From the NCBI RefSeq assembly GCF_001945365.1, contig NZ_MSTQ01000002.1, positions 248,001-312,000 of the forward strand: a stretch of DNA of 64,000 bases, in the 5' to 3' direction. The stretch is from Pseudomonas reinekei (lineage in GTDB: Bacteria > Pseudomonadota > Gammaproteobacteria > Pseudomonadales > Pseudomonadaceae). The notes under the pieces were generated by a model. The model ran no database searches. It worked only from the letters and a program-made list of their open reading frames with translations, and was not told the DNA's origin. The translations under genes were made by a program, and so were the position numbers. How positions within the stretch are numbered: position 1 is the stretch's first letter; each line of letters begins with the position of its first letter. This document shows positions 10,052-16,627 of this stretch, one piece after another.

Positions 10052-10530
10052 TGGCCTAAAGCGGCTTTGATTTCCTTCTCGACCATGCGTGTCGAAATGC
10101 CGAAACGCTGGGAAATTTCCAGGTGTGGCGCCTCTTCCAGGCGTGCGGCGATAAAGATTTTGCGTCGTCGCGCGGGCAACTCGTACAGGGCGCTGAGCAG
10201 CAACAGGATCTCTTTCTGCCCGCCGACCACCCGCGCCGGATCTAGCGCCTCATCGGACACCTGCAACAACTCTTCCACCTCACTGCCCGTCAACAAGCGG
10301 GCGTCCGACTGGCGGCGGTCGGCGGCGATGTTGAGCGCCATGCGATACAAATAGGCATTGGGCTGGGCGATGTCCGGCACGTCTTCCATGCGGTCGACCC
10401 GCAGGTAGGTTTCGTGCAGCACATCGTTGGCCAGATCCTCAGACCCCAGACGTCGACGCAGGCGCACCTTGAAGTCGTCATAGGAAGTCAGGAACAACCC
10501 GACCATCGATTTTTTTCCGGTGTCTTTCAT
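9985..10530 (-). CDS. ECF sigma-70 factor (FecI/VreI-like)
   Basis: This is an extracytoplasmic-function sigma factor of 181 aa from the ATG at 10530. Region 2 contains LRRRLGSEDLANDVLHETYL and QPNAYLYRMALNIAADRRQ, the hallmark of iron-type ECF factors. Region 4 has LPARRRKIFIAARLEE followed by the recognition helix ISQRFGISTRMVEKEIKAAL. I chose 10530 because an AAGGAG precedes it by 10 nt and because this ATG overlaps the upstream stop as ATGA, the mark of translational coupling. A start ten codons earlier at 10560 is open but less likely. It lies between the STN protein and the FecR-type anti-sigma, so these three very probably form one signalling circuit. Confidence 0.92.
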   Translation of the reverse strand: MKDTGKKSMVGLFLTSYDDFKVRLRRRLGSEDLANDVLHETYLRVDRMEDVPDIAQPNAYLYRMALNIAADRRQSDARLLTGSEVEELLQVSDEALDPARVVGGQKEILLLLSALYELPARRRKIFIAARLEEAPHLEISQRFGISTRMVEKEIKAALGHCAARLERKVIQRFGPCAGKPS

Positions 10531-11207
10531 CCCCCGGAAACTCCTTTCCCTTTTGAGCATTCCATGCGTTTTCCTGATGATTCCGGTAACAAAAGCAGCG
10601 TGACCGGCTGGCTCAGAGAGCTGGGTGCCGGGCGTTCGATATCCAGGTTACGCAAACTTTCCACCAGCGCGGCGTCGCGCTGGGCATCACCCGTCGAGCT
10701 GACCAGACGGCTGTGCTGAACCACACCATCGCGGCCGATCCACAGTTGCAGCAACGCGCGAAAACTGCCCGGCCGGATCAATGACGAGCGGCACAGGCTG
10801 CGTTCAATCGCACTTTGAATCGACGCCGCATAACTGCTGCCGGGCAGCGGCGAAGCCTTTTCCACATGGGCCGCAGCGGCAGGCACCGGCGCTACCGTTG
10901 CCTTTTGCAAGGTGAAGGCGTCGGCACGGGCGTACCGGGCCATCAATCCGCTGCCACTGAGCATCTGGCTCAGGGCATCCGTGGCGCTCAAGCGGCCCTT
11001 GACCGCAAGCGAACGTCGACCGCGGGTCAGTTGCCGATCCACCAACACAGCCATGCCGGTTGAACGACTGAACTGCTCAAGTGCGCCGGCCAGTTCCTGG
11101 GCCGGAATGTCCAGCTCCTGGGGTGTCGCGGCATCCAGCGGCCCGGCCGTCGCGACCGATGCGATCAAGCCGATCAGCAACGCCAGGCACACCTGGCGAA
11201 TCTGCAT
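10527..11207 (-). CDS. Exported STN-domain protein with TonB-like C-terminus (VreA-like)
   Basis: A Sec signal peptide (MQIRQVCLALLIGLIASVATA) is followed by a secretin/TonB N-terminal (STN) domain: LDIPAQELAGALEQFSRSTG, LVDRQLTRGRRS and ATDALSQMLSGSG (about residues 30-100). The C-terminal half (SIQSAIERSL through DAALVESLRNL) resembles a TonB C-terminal fold. There is no outer-membrane beta-barrel. This is the layout of VreA, the atypical receptor-like protein of the PUMA3 system, which works with VreI and VreR. It is first in the operon and its stop overlaps the sigma-factor ATG as ATGA. Starts at 11276 (ATG) or 11285 (GTG) would add 23-26 residues. I prefer 11207 because it puts the signal peptide at the N-terminus, although its ribosome site is weak. 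Confidence 0.82.
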   Translation of the reverse strand: MQIRQVCLALLIGLIASVATAGPLDAATPQELDIPAQELAGALEQFSRSTGMAVLVDRQLTRGRRSLAVKGRLSATDALSQMLSGSGLMARYARADAFTLQKATVAPVPAAAAHVEKASPLPGSSYAASIQSAIERSLCRSSLIRPGSFRALLQLWIGRDGVVQHSRLVSSTGDAQRDAALVESLRNLDIERPAPSSLSQPVTLLLLPESSGKRMECSKGKGVSGG

Positions 11208-11400
11208 CAACACAATCTGACGCGCGCCCCTGACTCTGCCTCGTTGCACGGCTGCCCTGCCCCTGAAAACCGTCATCCTGATCACTGTTTATGAATCTGG
11301 TGTGACGGCCAGTGCAAAAAAACCATCATGAGATAGCAAAACGCTATGCATTAGACTCAAGTGTATCCACAGCCCGTTCGGGCGGGACAGGAGGTCTTGA

Positions 11401-11718
11401 ATGAACACGTTAATGAGCATCGCATCAGGCGTTTTGCTGATGAGCGCACTGACACTGGCGCAGGCCGAAGAGCCATTGGGGTGTGTTGACGTATCGGTGG
11501 GAGGCTACAAGGCGCCGGACTACAACTGCCTGAGCCAGCAGATGGGGAACAACCCGGAAGGCGCCGCCGCTGCACAAAAAAATCTGGAAGCCATGAACGT
11601 GCCGATTAACAAGCGTCCACCCAATCAAGTCGGTCTGGCAACTCCGGCAGCCACCAGCACACGCATGGGCAATACCTTCGGCACGTCGGTGAAACCACAG
11701 CGCCCGCCTGCGCCGTGA
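11401..11718 (+). CDS. Small exported protein of unknown function
   Basis: A 105-aa protein with a clear Sec signal peptide (cut probably after ALTLAQA, near residue 22), a strong GGAGG ribosome site 7 nt upstream, and a mature part of about 83 residues with two cysteines (GCVDV and YNCLSQ). The C-terminal half is Pro/Thr/Asn-rich and looks disordered, ending PQRPPAP. It is probably periplasmic or secreted. I do not recognise the family. It is divergent from the STN-sigma-anti-sigma operon across about 190 bp, so a shared promoter region or membership of the same regulon is possible but untested. Confidence 0.75.
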   Translation: MNTLMSIASGVLLMSALTLAQAEEPLGCVDVSVGGYKAPDYNCLSQQMGNNPEGAAAAQKNLEAMNVPINKRPPNQVGLATPAATSTRMGNTFGTSVKPQRPPAP

Positions 11719-11750
11719 ATGCTTCGCGGGCAAGCCCGCGTCCACAAGGG
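11719..11750 (+). repeat. REP-like palindrome
   Basis: The core GCGGGCAAGCCCGC (11727-11740) folds into a 6-bp stem with a 2-nt loop and belongs to the same family as the palindromes near 42.5 kb. It sits directly after the stop of the small exported protein and may act as a transcript-end hairpin between this gene and the convergent gene at 11763. Confidence 0.65.
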
Positions 11751-11762
11751 GGGGGATGCAGT

Positions 11763-12203
11763 TCAAACGCTGGGCGTCTGCCGAAAACTCACGGCCAGGC
11801 GATTCCAGCTGTTGATGGTGGTGACCGCCATGGTCAGGTCCACCAGTTCACCTTCACTGAACTGCGCCCGCGCCTGTTCATAGACGTCATCCGGCACATG
11901 GTTTTGCGAAAGCAGCGTCACGGCCTCGGTCCAGGCCAGGGCCGCGCGCTCGCGCGGGTTGAAGAAGTTGCTGTCGCGCCACACCACAATCGAATACAGG
12001 CGCCGGTCAGTCTCGCCCAGACGCCGGGCATCGACTGAGTGCATGTCTGTGCAGAACGCACAGCCATTGAGCTGCGAGGCGCGGATCTTGATCAGGTGCA
12101 GCAACGCCATTTCAATGCTCAGGCTGCTGGTCAACGCCTCCAGCGCGATCATTGCTTTCATCGCTTTGGGTGAAGCGCTGTAGTAATCCAGGCGGAGGGT
12201 CAT
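11763..12203 (-). CDS. Carboxymuconolactone decarboxylase / AhpD-family protein
   Basis: A 146-aa protein of the CMD/AhpD superfamily. The family core LLHLIKIRASQLNGCAFCTDMH contains the CxxC pair and downstream His typical of alkylhydroperoxidase-like members. It is followed by ETDRRLYSIVVWRDSNFFNPRERAALAWTEA, also typical. Members reduce peroxides or act on small cyclic acids, and the substrate here is unknown. The start at 12203 (MTLRLDYYS) fits the family N-terminus; an upstream extension lacks family similarity. It is divergently transcribed from a MocR-type regulator, a common pairing that suggests control by that regulator. Confidence 0.85.
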   Translation of the reverse strand: MTLRLDYYSASPKAMKAMIALEALTSSLSIEMALLHLIKIRASQLNGCAFCTDMHSVDARRLGETDRRLYSIVVWRDSNFFNPRERAALAWTEAVTLLSQNHVPDDVYEQARAQFSEGELVDLTMAVTTINSWNRLAVSFRQTPSV

Positions 12204-12407
12204 GGCAAGCCTCGTGTCACGGTGATGAACCCTCAAGATAGTCGTTGATGCCAGCGCGTTACAGGTCCAATTCTGCGAAAAAACCGTGGACCGCCCGGCG
12301 CCAGACCAATTAGCGGTATTTGCGCCACGCAACTTCTGCATTCACACCGGATGAGGGTAATCTGGCGCCTCGCACACGCGCCTTAATTGCTCCGGAGCCT
12401 CGCCGGT
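12204..12407 (+). promoter_or_regulatory. Divergent promoter region with candidate MocR operator
   Basis: This 204-bp gap separates the CMD-family gene from the MocR-type regulator. It contains the inverted repeat GGTCCA (12264-12269) / TGGACC (12287-12292), and a second GACCAATT near 12303 that repeats the GTCCAATT at 12265. MocR regulators usually bind paired direct or inverted repeats in such divergent spaces. That these are the binding sites is inference only. Confidence 0.35.
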
Positions 12408-13841
12408 ATGGAACTACATGTTGTCATCAATGGCCGCAAGGACCTGGCGGGCCAGTTGTACAAGCAACTGCGCAACGCCATCGAGTCGGGACGCCTGGCA
12501 GCCGGGACACAACTTCCCCCCAGCCGCCTGTTGGCCGAGCAATTGGGTATATCTCGCAAGACGATTTCCGATACCTACGCGCAACTGACCTACGAGAACT
12601 TCCTCACCGGCGTGATCGGCAAGGGTACCTACGTCAATGCGCGGACCGCCAGAGTCGAGCGCAAGCAAAACCATACCGAGCTCGCGGGTTTCGAAGTGAT
12701 CGAGTCCTGGCGCACCCTGCCGGTGTTTCTGCGCCACCCGACGCTGGAAGGCTCGCTGCGTTACGACTTTATCGGCGGCGCCACCAGCAAGGGCCAGTTC
12801 CCACAGGATGACTGGCGGCGCTGCACGTCCCACGCCTTACGGCAGATGGCAGGGTCCAAGGGCTTCTACAGCCTGCCCGAAGGCCTGCCGGCGTTGCGTA
12901 ATGCCATCGCACGACACATCGCGTTCTCCCGTGGGGTCAATTGTCAGGACGACGACGTAGTGGTGTGCAATGGCGCGCAACAGGCGCTGGATCTGATTTC
13001 CCGGGTGCTGACCCGTCCCGGCAGCATCGTGGCCATGGAAGACCCCGGTTATCCGCCCGCGCGCCTGCTGTTCGGCACCCACGGCGCCACGGTGGTAGGC
13101 GTGCCGGTGGATGCCGAAGGTATTCAGGTGGACAAGATCCCCCTCGGCACCCGGCTGATTTACGTCACCCCCTCGCACCAGTTTCCGCTGGGCATGCCCA
13201 TGAGCCAGGCGCGGCGGGTTGCGTTGCTGGCCAAGGCCCATGAGTTGGGGGCGATCATCATCGAGGACGACTATGACAGCGAATTTCGCTATGAAGGCCG
13301 TCCCACGGACTCGCTGCAAAGCATGGATGAGCGCGGAATCGTCGCCTACGTCGGGACGTTCTCGAAAACCCTGTTGCCGGAGCTGCGCCTCGGATACGCG
13401 GTCCTGCCGCCAGCCATCCACGAAGCCGTGGTGCGCGCCAAGCAACTGACCGACCTGCACACCTCCACCCTGCCCCAATGGGCACTGGCGAAATTCATTG
13501 CTGAAGGCTGTTTGCTCAAGCATATCCGCCGTTGCCACACGATCTATGCCGGCAGACGGGAGCGCATCCTCTCGCGCATGGCCGGCGACCTGTCACCGTG
13601 GCTTGAAGCGATCCCGAGCACCGCGGGTTTTCACATGGCGGTCATGTGCAAAGCGCCAATTGATATTGCCCTGGTCATCGAACTCGCGAAAAAAGTCGAA
13701 GTGGGGCTGTATTCCATCGAGAGCTTTTTCTACCAGCGAACGCCTCAGGCCGGCTTTCTCATGGGCTTCGGCGCCATCGAAACCCTGGACATCGACACGG
13801 CGCTGGATCGGCTGAGGGACATTTTGCAGCAAGTCGCCTGA
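12408..13841 (+). CDS. MocR/PdxR-type GntR regulator with aminotransferase fold
   Basis: A 477-aa transcription factor. The N-terminus (about residues 10-75) is a GntR winged helix (LAGQLYKQLRNAIESGRL, LPPSRLLAEQLGISRKTISD). A linker leads to a fold-type I aminotransferase domain that binds PLP, with GAQQALDLI, MEDPGYPPAR, IIIEDDYDSEFRYEG and the Schiff-base lysine in TFSKTLLPELRLGY (K320). Family members use PLP or an amino compound as effector and control vitamin B6, GABA, taurine or stress genes. The start at ATG 12408 gives a normal N-terminus; seven more codons from a TTG are open. It is divergent from the CMD-family gene, its most likely target. Confidence 0.92.
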   Translation: MELHVVINGRKDLAGQLYKQLRNAIESGRLAAGTQLPPSRLLAEQLGISRKTISDTYAQLTYENFLTGVIGKGTYVNARTARVERKQNHTELAGFEVIESWRTLPVFLRHPTLEGSLRYDFIGGATSKGQFPQDDWRRCTSHALRQMAGSKGFYSLPEGLPALRNAIARHIAFSRGVNCQDDDVVVCNGAQQALDLISRVLTRPGSIVAMEDPGYPPARLLFGTHGATVVGVPVDAEGIQVDKIPLGTRLIYVTPSHQFPLGMPMSQARRVALLAKAHELGAIIIEDDYDSEFRYEGRPTDSLQSMDERGIVAYVGTFSKTLLPELRLGYAVLPPAIHEAVVRAKQLTDLHTSTLPQWALAKFIAEGCLLKHIRRCHTIYAGRRERILSRMAGDLSPWLEAIPSTAGFHMAVMCKAPIDIALVIELAKKVEVGLYSIESFFYQRTPQAGFLMGFGAIETLDIDTALDRLRDILQQVA

Positions 13842-13965
13842 TGGATTGGTCTGCGGCTTTATCAGGCGATTGGCTATTGGATGTCCGGGGGTGCAGGCCT
13901 ATTCTGCGTAGACGTTATCCCTCAATGAGCAGGATTCGTCCGGCCTGATTCAGGAGTGTGAGCCA

Positions 13966-14259
13966 ATGTCCTACAAAGTGATCAATACCGTTAAGGTGCA
14001 GGCCGTCGCCGGCCGCTCGGAAGAACTGGGTAAGCAACTGCAAAAGATTGTCGACACCCTGCGCGAACTACCGGGCTGTGACTCCTATATGGTCGACCGC
14101 TGCCCTGAGGACAGTAACCGCTGGACCGTCAGTGCCCACTGGCAATCGGAATCGGCCATGCAGTCGCATTTCCACAGCCCGCAGGTACAAGGCTTCATCG
14201 ATCTGATCGACTGCCAGCTGGCTAACGCCGTCGACTTCAACAGCTTTCCGATCCGCTAG
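13966..14259 (+). CDS. ABM-domain (putative quinol monooxygenase) protein
   Basis: A 97-aa protein that is a single antibiotic-biosynthesis-monooxygenase (dimeric ferredoxin-like) domain. Visible are the first strand KVINTVKVQAVAGRSEELG, the motif LRELPGCDSYMVDR and the helix ESAMQSHFHSPQVQGFIDLI. Relatives such as YgiN oxidise quinols without cofactor, or act as small-molecule binding domains. CAGGAG lies 10 nt upstream of the ATG. It is monocistronic, with a large palindrome just after it. The substrate is not predictable. Confidence 0.8.
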   Translation: MSYKVINTVKVQAVAGRSEELGKQLQKIVDTLRELPGCDSYMVDRCPEDSNRWTVSAHWQSESAMQSHFHSPQVQGFIDLIDCQLANAVDFNSFPIR

Positions 14260-14269
14260 AAAACCCGTT

Positions 14270-14342
14270 AAAGATCGCAGCCTTTGGTCGTTCCCGCAGG
14301 GTATGGGTACCCCTGCGGAAATCACCGGAGGCTGCGATCTTT
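14270..14342 (+). repeat. Long nested palindrome (REP-type), probable bidirectional terminator
   Basis: The outer arms AAAGATCGCAGCCT (14270-14283) and their reverse complement (14329-14342) enclose an inner inverted repeat (about 14291-14320, TTCCCGCAGGG / CCCCTGCGGAA). The arm sequence is of a type I recall as common in P. fluorescens intergenic DNA. The A-run on one side and T-run on the other let it terminate transcription in both directions. Confidence 0.75.
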
Positions 14343-14457
14343 TTAGCGTCCGCTTGCGCAATTGGTCCCCTGATCTTCCCGAATATTGGTGGTTCTATTG
14401 CCACACGCCGCGCACTAGATTGGTTCCACACCACTCATCCAACGCAGGTGATGAACC

Positions 14458-14877
14458 ATGAACGTTTTGCGCTACTGTGCCGCTCCCCTTGTTGCCCTGG
14501 CCCTGACCGTCTCCTCTTCGGCATTCGCACATGATGCTGGCGACCCTTCGGAAAAGGTCACGGTCTTGCAAGACCAAATGCTGAAAAACGTACCCGGGAA
14601 AAAGGCTCTAATGATCGAGGTGGACTATGAGCCAGGCCAATCGTCCATTGCCCACAAACACGACGGTACCGCCATGGCATACGTCCTCTCTGGGTCTATT
14701 ACTTCTCAGGTAAAAGGCGAGAAGGCAGTGACGTACAAGGCAGGCGAATATTGGTACGAAGCGGCTGGCTCCGAACACTTGGTGTCAAAAAACGCCAGCG
14801 CCACCGAGCCCGCAAAGTTGCTGGTATTCATGGTGTTGTCGCCTGATGAAAAAATATTGGTCCCGCTGAAAAACTGA
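14458..14877 (+). CDS. Exported cupin-domain protein
   Basis: A 139-aa protein with a Sec signal peptide (about residues 1-24, cut after SSAFA) and one cupin_2 barrel. The metal-binding first motif has PGQSSIAHKHDGTAMAYVLSG (two His and a downstream Tyr region), and the second has GEYWYEAAGSEHLVSKN (His). It is therefore probably a small periplasmic metal-binding cupin, with unknown catalytic activity. The predicted mature protein has no Cys. It is a single gene followed by a good terminator at 14905-14935. Confidence 0.85.
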   Translation: MNVLRYCAAPLVALALTVSSSAFAHDAGDPSEKVTVLQDQMLKNVPGKKALMIEVDYEPGQSSIAHKHDGTAMAYVLSGSITSQVKGEKAVTYKAGEYWYEAAGSEHLVSKNASATEPAKLLVFMVLSPDEKILVPLKN

Positions 14878-14904
14878 TCGCTGAAGCGACAGCCATAAAT
14901 AAAT

Positions 14905-14935
14905 ACGCCCGAATCCATCATTCGGGCGTTTTTAT
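14905..14935 (+). terminator. Rho-independent terminator of the cupin gene
   Basis: A 10-bp stem ACGCCCGAAT (14905-14914) / ATTCGGGCGT (14920-14929), a 5-nt loop, then a T-rich tail. It lies 28 bp past the stop of the cupin gene. Confidence 0.88.
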
Positions 14936-15105
14936 TTCTCAAGGCAATTAACCTGACTTCTTTACACCAAACAAAACTATTGGTCACCTGTTAACTGCAA
15001 TGATTGGCTGTTTCATTTTTCTCTTCGCGGTTTAGTCTGAAGACATTGCCGGTGCTTCCGGCAACTCCAACTTTCCTGCTGATGTTGTTTCACTGGAGAA
15101 ACACA

Positions 15106-15816
15106 ATGAAACTTGCACTTGTCAGTACGTTAACGCTGGCTGCTTTCATGACTGGCTGCTCGGTTCCCACGGCGCCTTCGGCGGTTTCCTCGCTGGACGG
15201 AATCTTCACCGAACCGGTGGGCCGCAGCAGCGCGACGCGCATTCCCAACGGCAGCGATGTTTCCCTGGGCGTCGTGTACAACCACAATACCCAGGCCAAC
15301 CGCGCCTACTTGCAGGAATACCAGGCCAATGCCGGCACCGGCTTCGGCCAGAGCCTGCTGGTGCAGGAAATCCATGACGCTTACGTCGCCACCTCAAAAC
15401 CCGACCTCGCCGTGGATTGGGTCAAAGCCTCGCTGCAACGTCAGTTCGGTTCGGTAACGGTGTACCCGGACATGCAAAGCCTCAAGGCCGCCAAACCGGA
15501 TGTCGTTGCGATCATCGACAGTCGCAGTCAATTGATCACCTCACGCAGCTCGGACGTGGAGTCCAAAGTCAGTGCCGATTTCTATGACAGCCAGTTCAAC
15601 TATATCGGTACGGCACAAGGTCGTGACGCCAAAGCGCTCAGCCCTGTATGGGCCGACTTCAAGCGCAGCGAGGAGATCGTGGCAGACATCAACGAACAGC
15701 AAAACGTGCAAGTAAGGGCCTTGCAGAAGTTTGACCAGTCGCTCAATAAATTACTGACCAGACCGACAACTAACCTCTCAATGACCGACACAACACCAGA
15801 GCAGAAACTGTATTAA
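15106..15816 (+). CDS. Lipoprotein of unknown function
   Basis: The N-terminus MKLALVSTLTLAAFMTGC is a lipoprotein signal with the lipobox residue Cys18. CTGGAGAAACACA places a GGAG 9 nt before the ATG at 15106, and an in-frame extension from 15004 lacks such support. The mature protein (about 219 aa) has a central segment YLQEYQANAGTGFGQSLLVQEIHDAY and a C-terminal charged helix (WADFKRSEEIVADINEQQNVQVRALQ, here in two parts: WADFKRSEEIV and DINEQQNVQVRAL). It is probably anchored in the outer membrane on the periplasmic side. I recognise no family. Confidence 0.78.
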   Translation: MKLALVSTLTLAAFMTGCSVPTAPSAVSSLDGIFTEPVGRSSATRIPNGSDVSLGVVYNHNTQANRAYLQEYQANAGTGFGQSLLVQEIHDAYVATSKPDLAVDWVKASLQRQFGSVTVYPDMQSLKAAKPDVVAIIDSRSQLITSRSSDVESKVSADFYDSQFNYIGTAQGRDAKALSPVWADFKRSEEIVADINEQQNVQVRALQKFDQSLNKLLTRPTTNLSMTDTTPEQKLY

Positions 15817-15960
15817 GCCAGCGACAAAATTTGTGAGTAAACCCAAACCAGGACAGGAAGGGTTTGCTCACAATTAATCAAAACCATGACATTTGAATAA
15901 CGGTATCTTCAGATCCGCGCTACAGCGCCAACAACCGTTTTTACTGACAAGGACGTCTTC

Positions 15961-16536
15961 ATGACTAAAGACCAGGAAAGATCCTTCATTGCCCGTATTA
16001 CGTGCAATGGAAGCAACATGACATTTTTTGACCAGATATTGAGCGCAGGTCATTTTGAACCTGGCGGACGCAGATCGCCGATCCCGCCAAATATTGTGAC
16101 TACCTTTGAAGGCTATGATCCTGCAAGCGGCACAATGCGCCCTGTCGGCGGCAGAAAACGCACGGCCATGGTCATCCACTTCAGGTGTTATGACGACTAC
16201 TACAACCTGCAGATTCTGAGCGAAGCGTACTATCAGAAGTACTTCAGCAAGGGCGACCAAGGTGTGCTTGGCGCTTATCCGGCGGCCGGCGGTGATACCA
16301 CCTCATTCAATTTGCTGGACAGCCATCAGCAAATCATCACGCTGGACGATTTGAGCAGCGACCAGGCGACCGTTCACTTGAAAGCCCGCAACGCCGCCAT
16401 TATCAAAAAAGAAATCTGGCGCGATCCGGCGTACAGCACTTGCTTCACCGACAAGTCTGGAGACATCGCCACGTTCAAGCTGGATATTCTGGAAAGGAAG
16501 GTCTCGTCACCCGCAGGCTCCACCCCCTACAGCTGA
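15961..16536 (+). CDS. Protein of unknown function
   Basis: A 191-aa cytoplasmic-looking protein without a signal peptide or membrane segment. AAGGAC lies 7 nt before the ATG. It has alternating strand-like blocks (SFIARITCNGSNMTFFDQIL, MVIHFRCYDDYYNLQILSEA, YSTCFTDKSGDIATFKLDIL) and three Cys. I do not recognise it. The base composition is visibly more AT-rich than in the neighbouring genes, which could mean acquisition by transfer. It ends at a strong bidirectional terminator shared with gdhB. Confidence 0.7.
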   Translation: MTKDQERSFIARITCNGSNMTFFDQILSAGHFEPGGRRSPIPPNIVTTFEGYDPASGTMRPVGGRKRTAMVIHFRCYDDYYNLQILSEAYYQKYFSKGDQGVLGAYPAAGGDTTSFNLLDSHQQIITLDDLSSDQATVHLKARNAAIIKKEIWRDPAYSTCFTDKSGDIATFKLDILERKVSSPAGSTPYS

Positions 16537-16572
16537 GTGTCATCCATGGGCCGGCGTATTGTCTTGCCCCTC

Positions 16573-16619
16573 GAATGAAAAAAAACCCCGCATCTTTCAA
16601 TGCGGGGCTTTTTCATTCA
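16573..16619. terminator. Bidirectional terminator between convergent genes
   Basis: An inverted repeat CCCCGCAT (16586-16593) / ATGCGGGG (16600-16607) is flanked by an A-run on the left and a T-run on the right, extended by GAATGA.../...TCATTC. It can terminate both the unknown gene (plus) and gdhB (minus). Confidence 0.88.
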
Positions 16620-16627
16620 ACGCTTAC

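Noticed and set aside
14905..14935. Possible small RNA ending at the cupin terminator
   Set aside because: The hairpin is fully explained as the cupin gene terminator; no separate promoter is visible.
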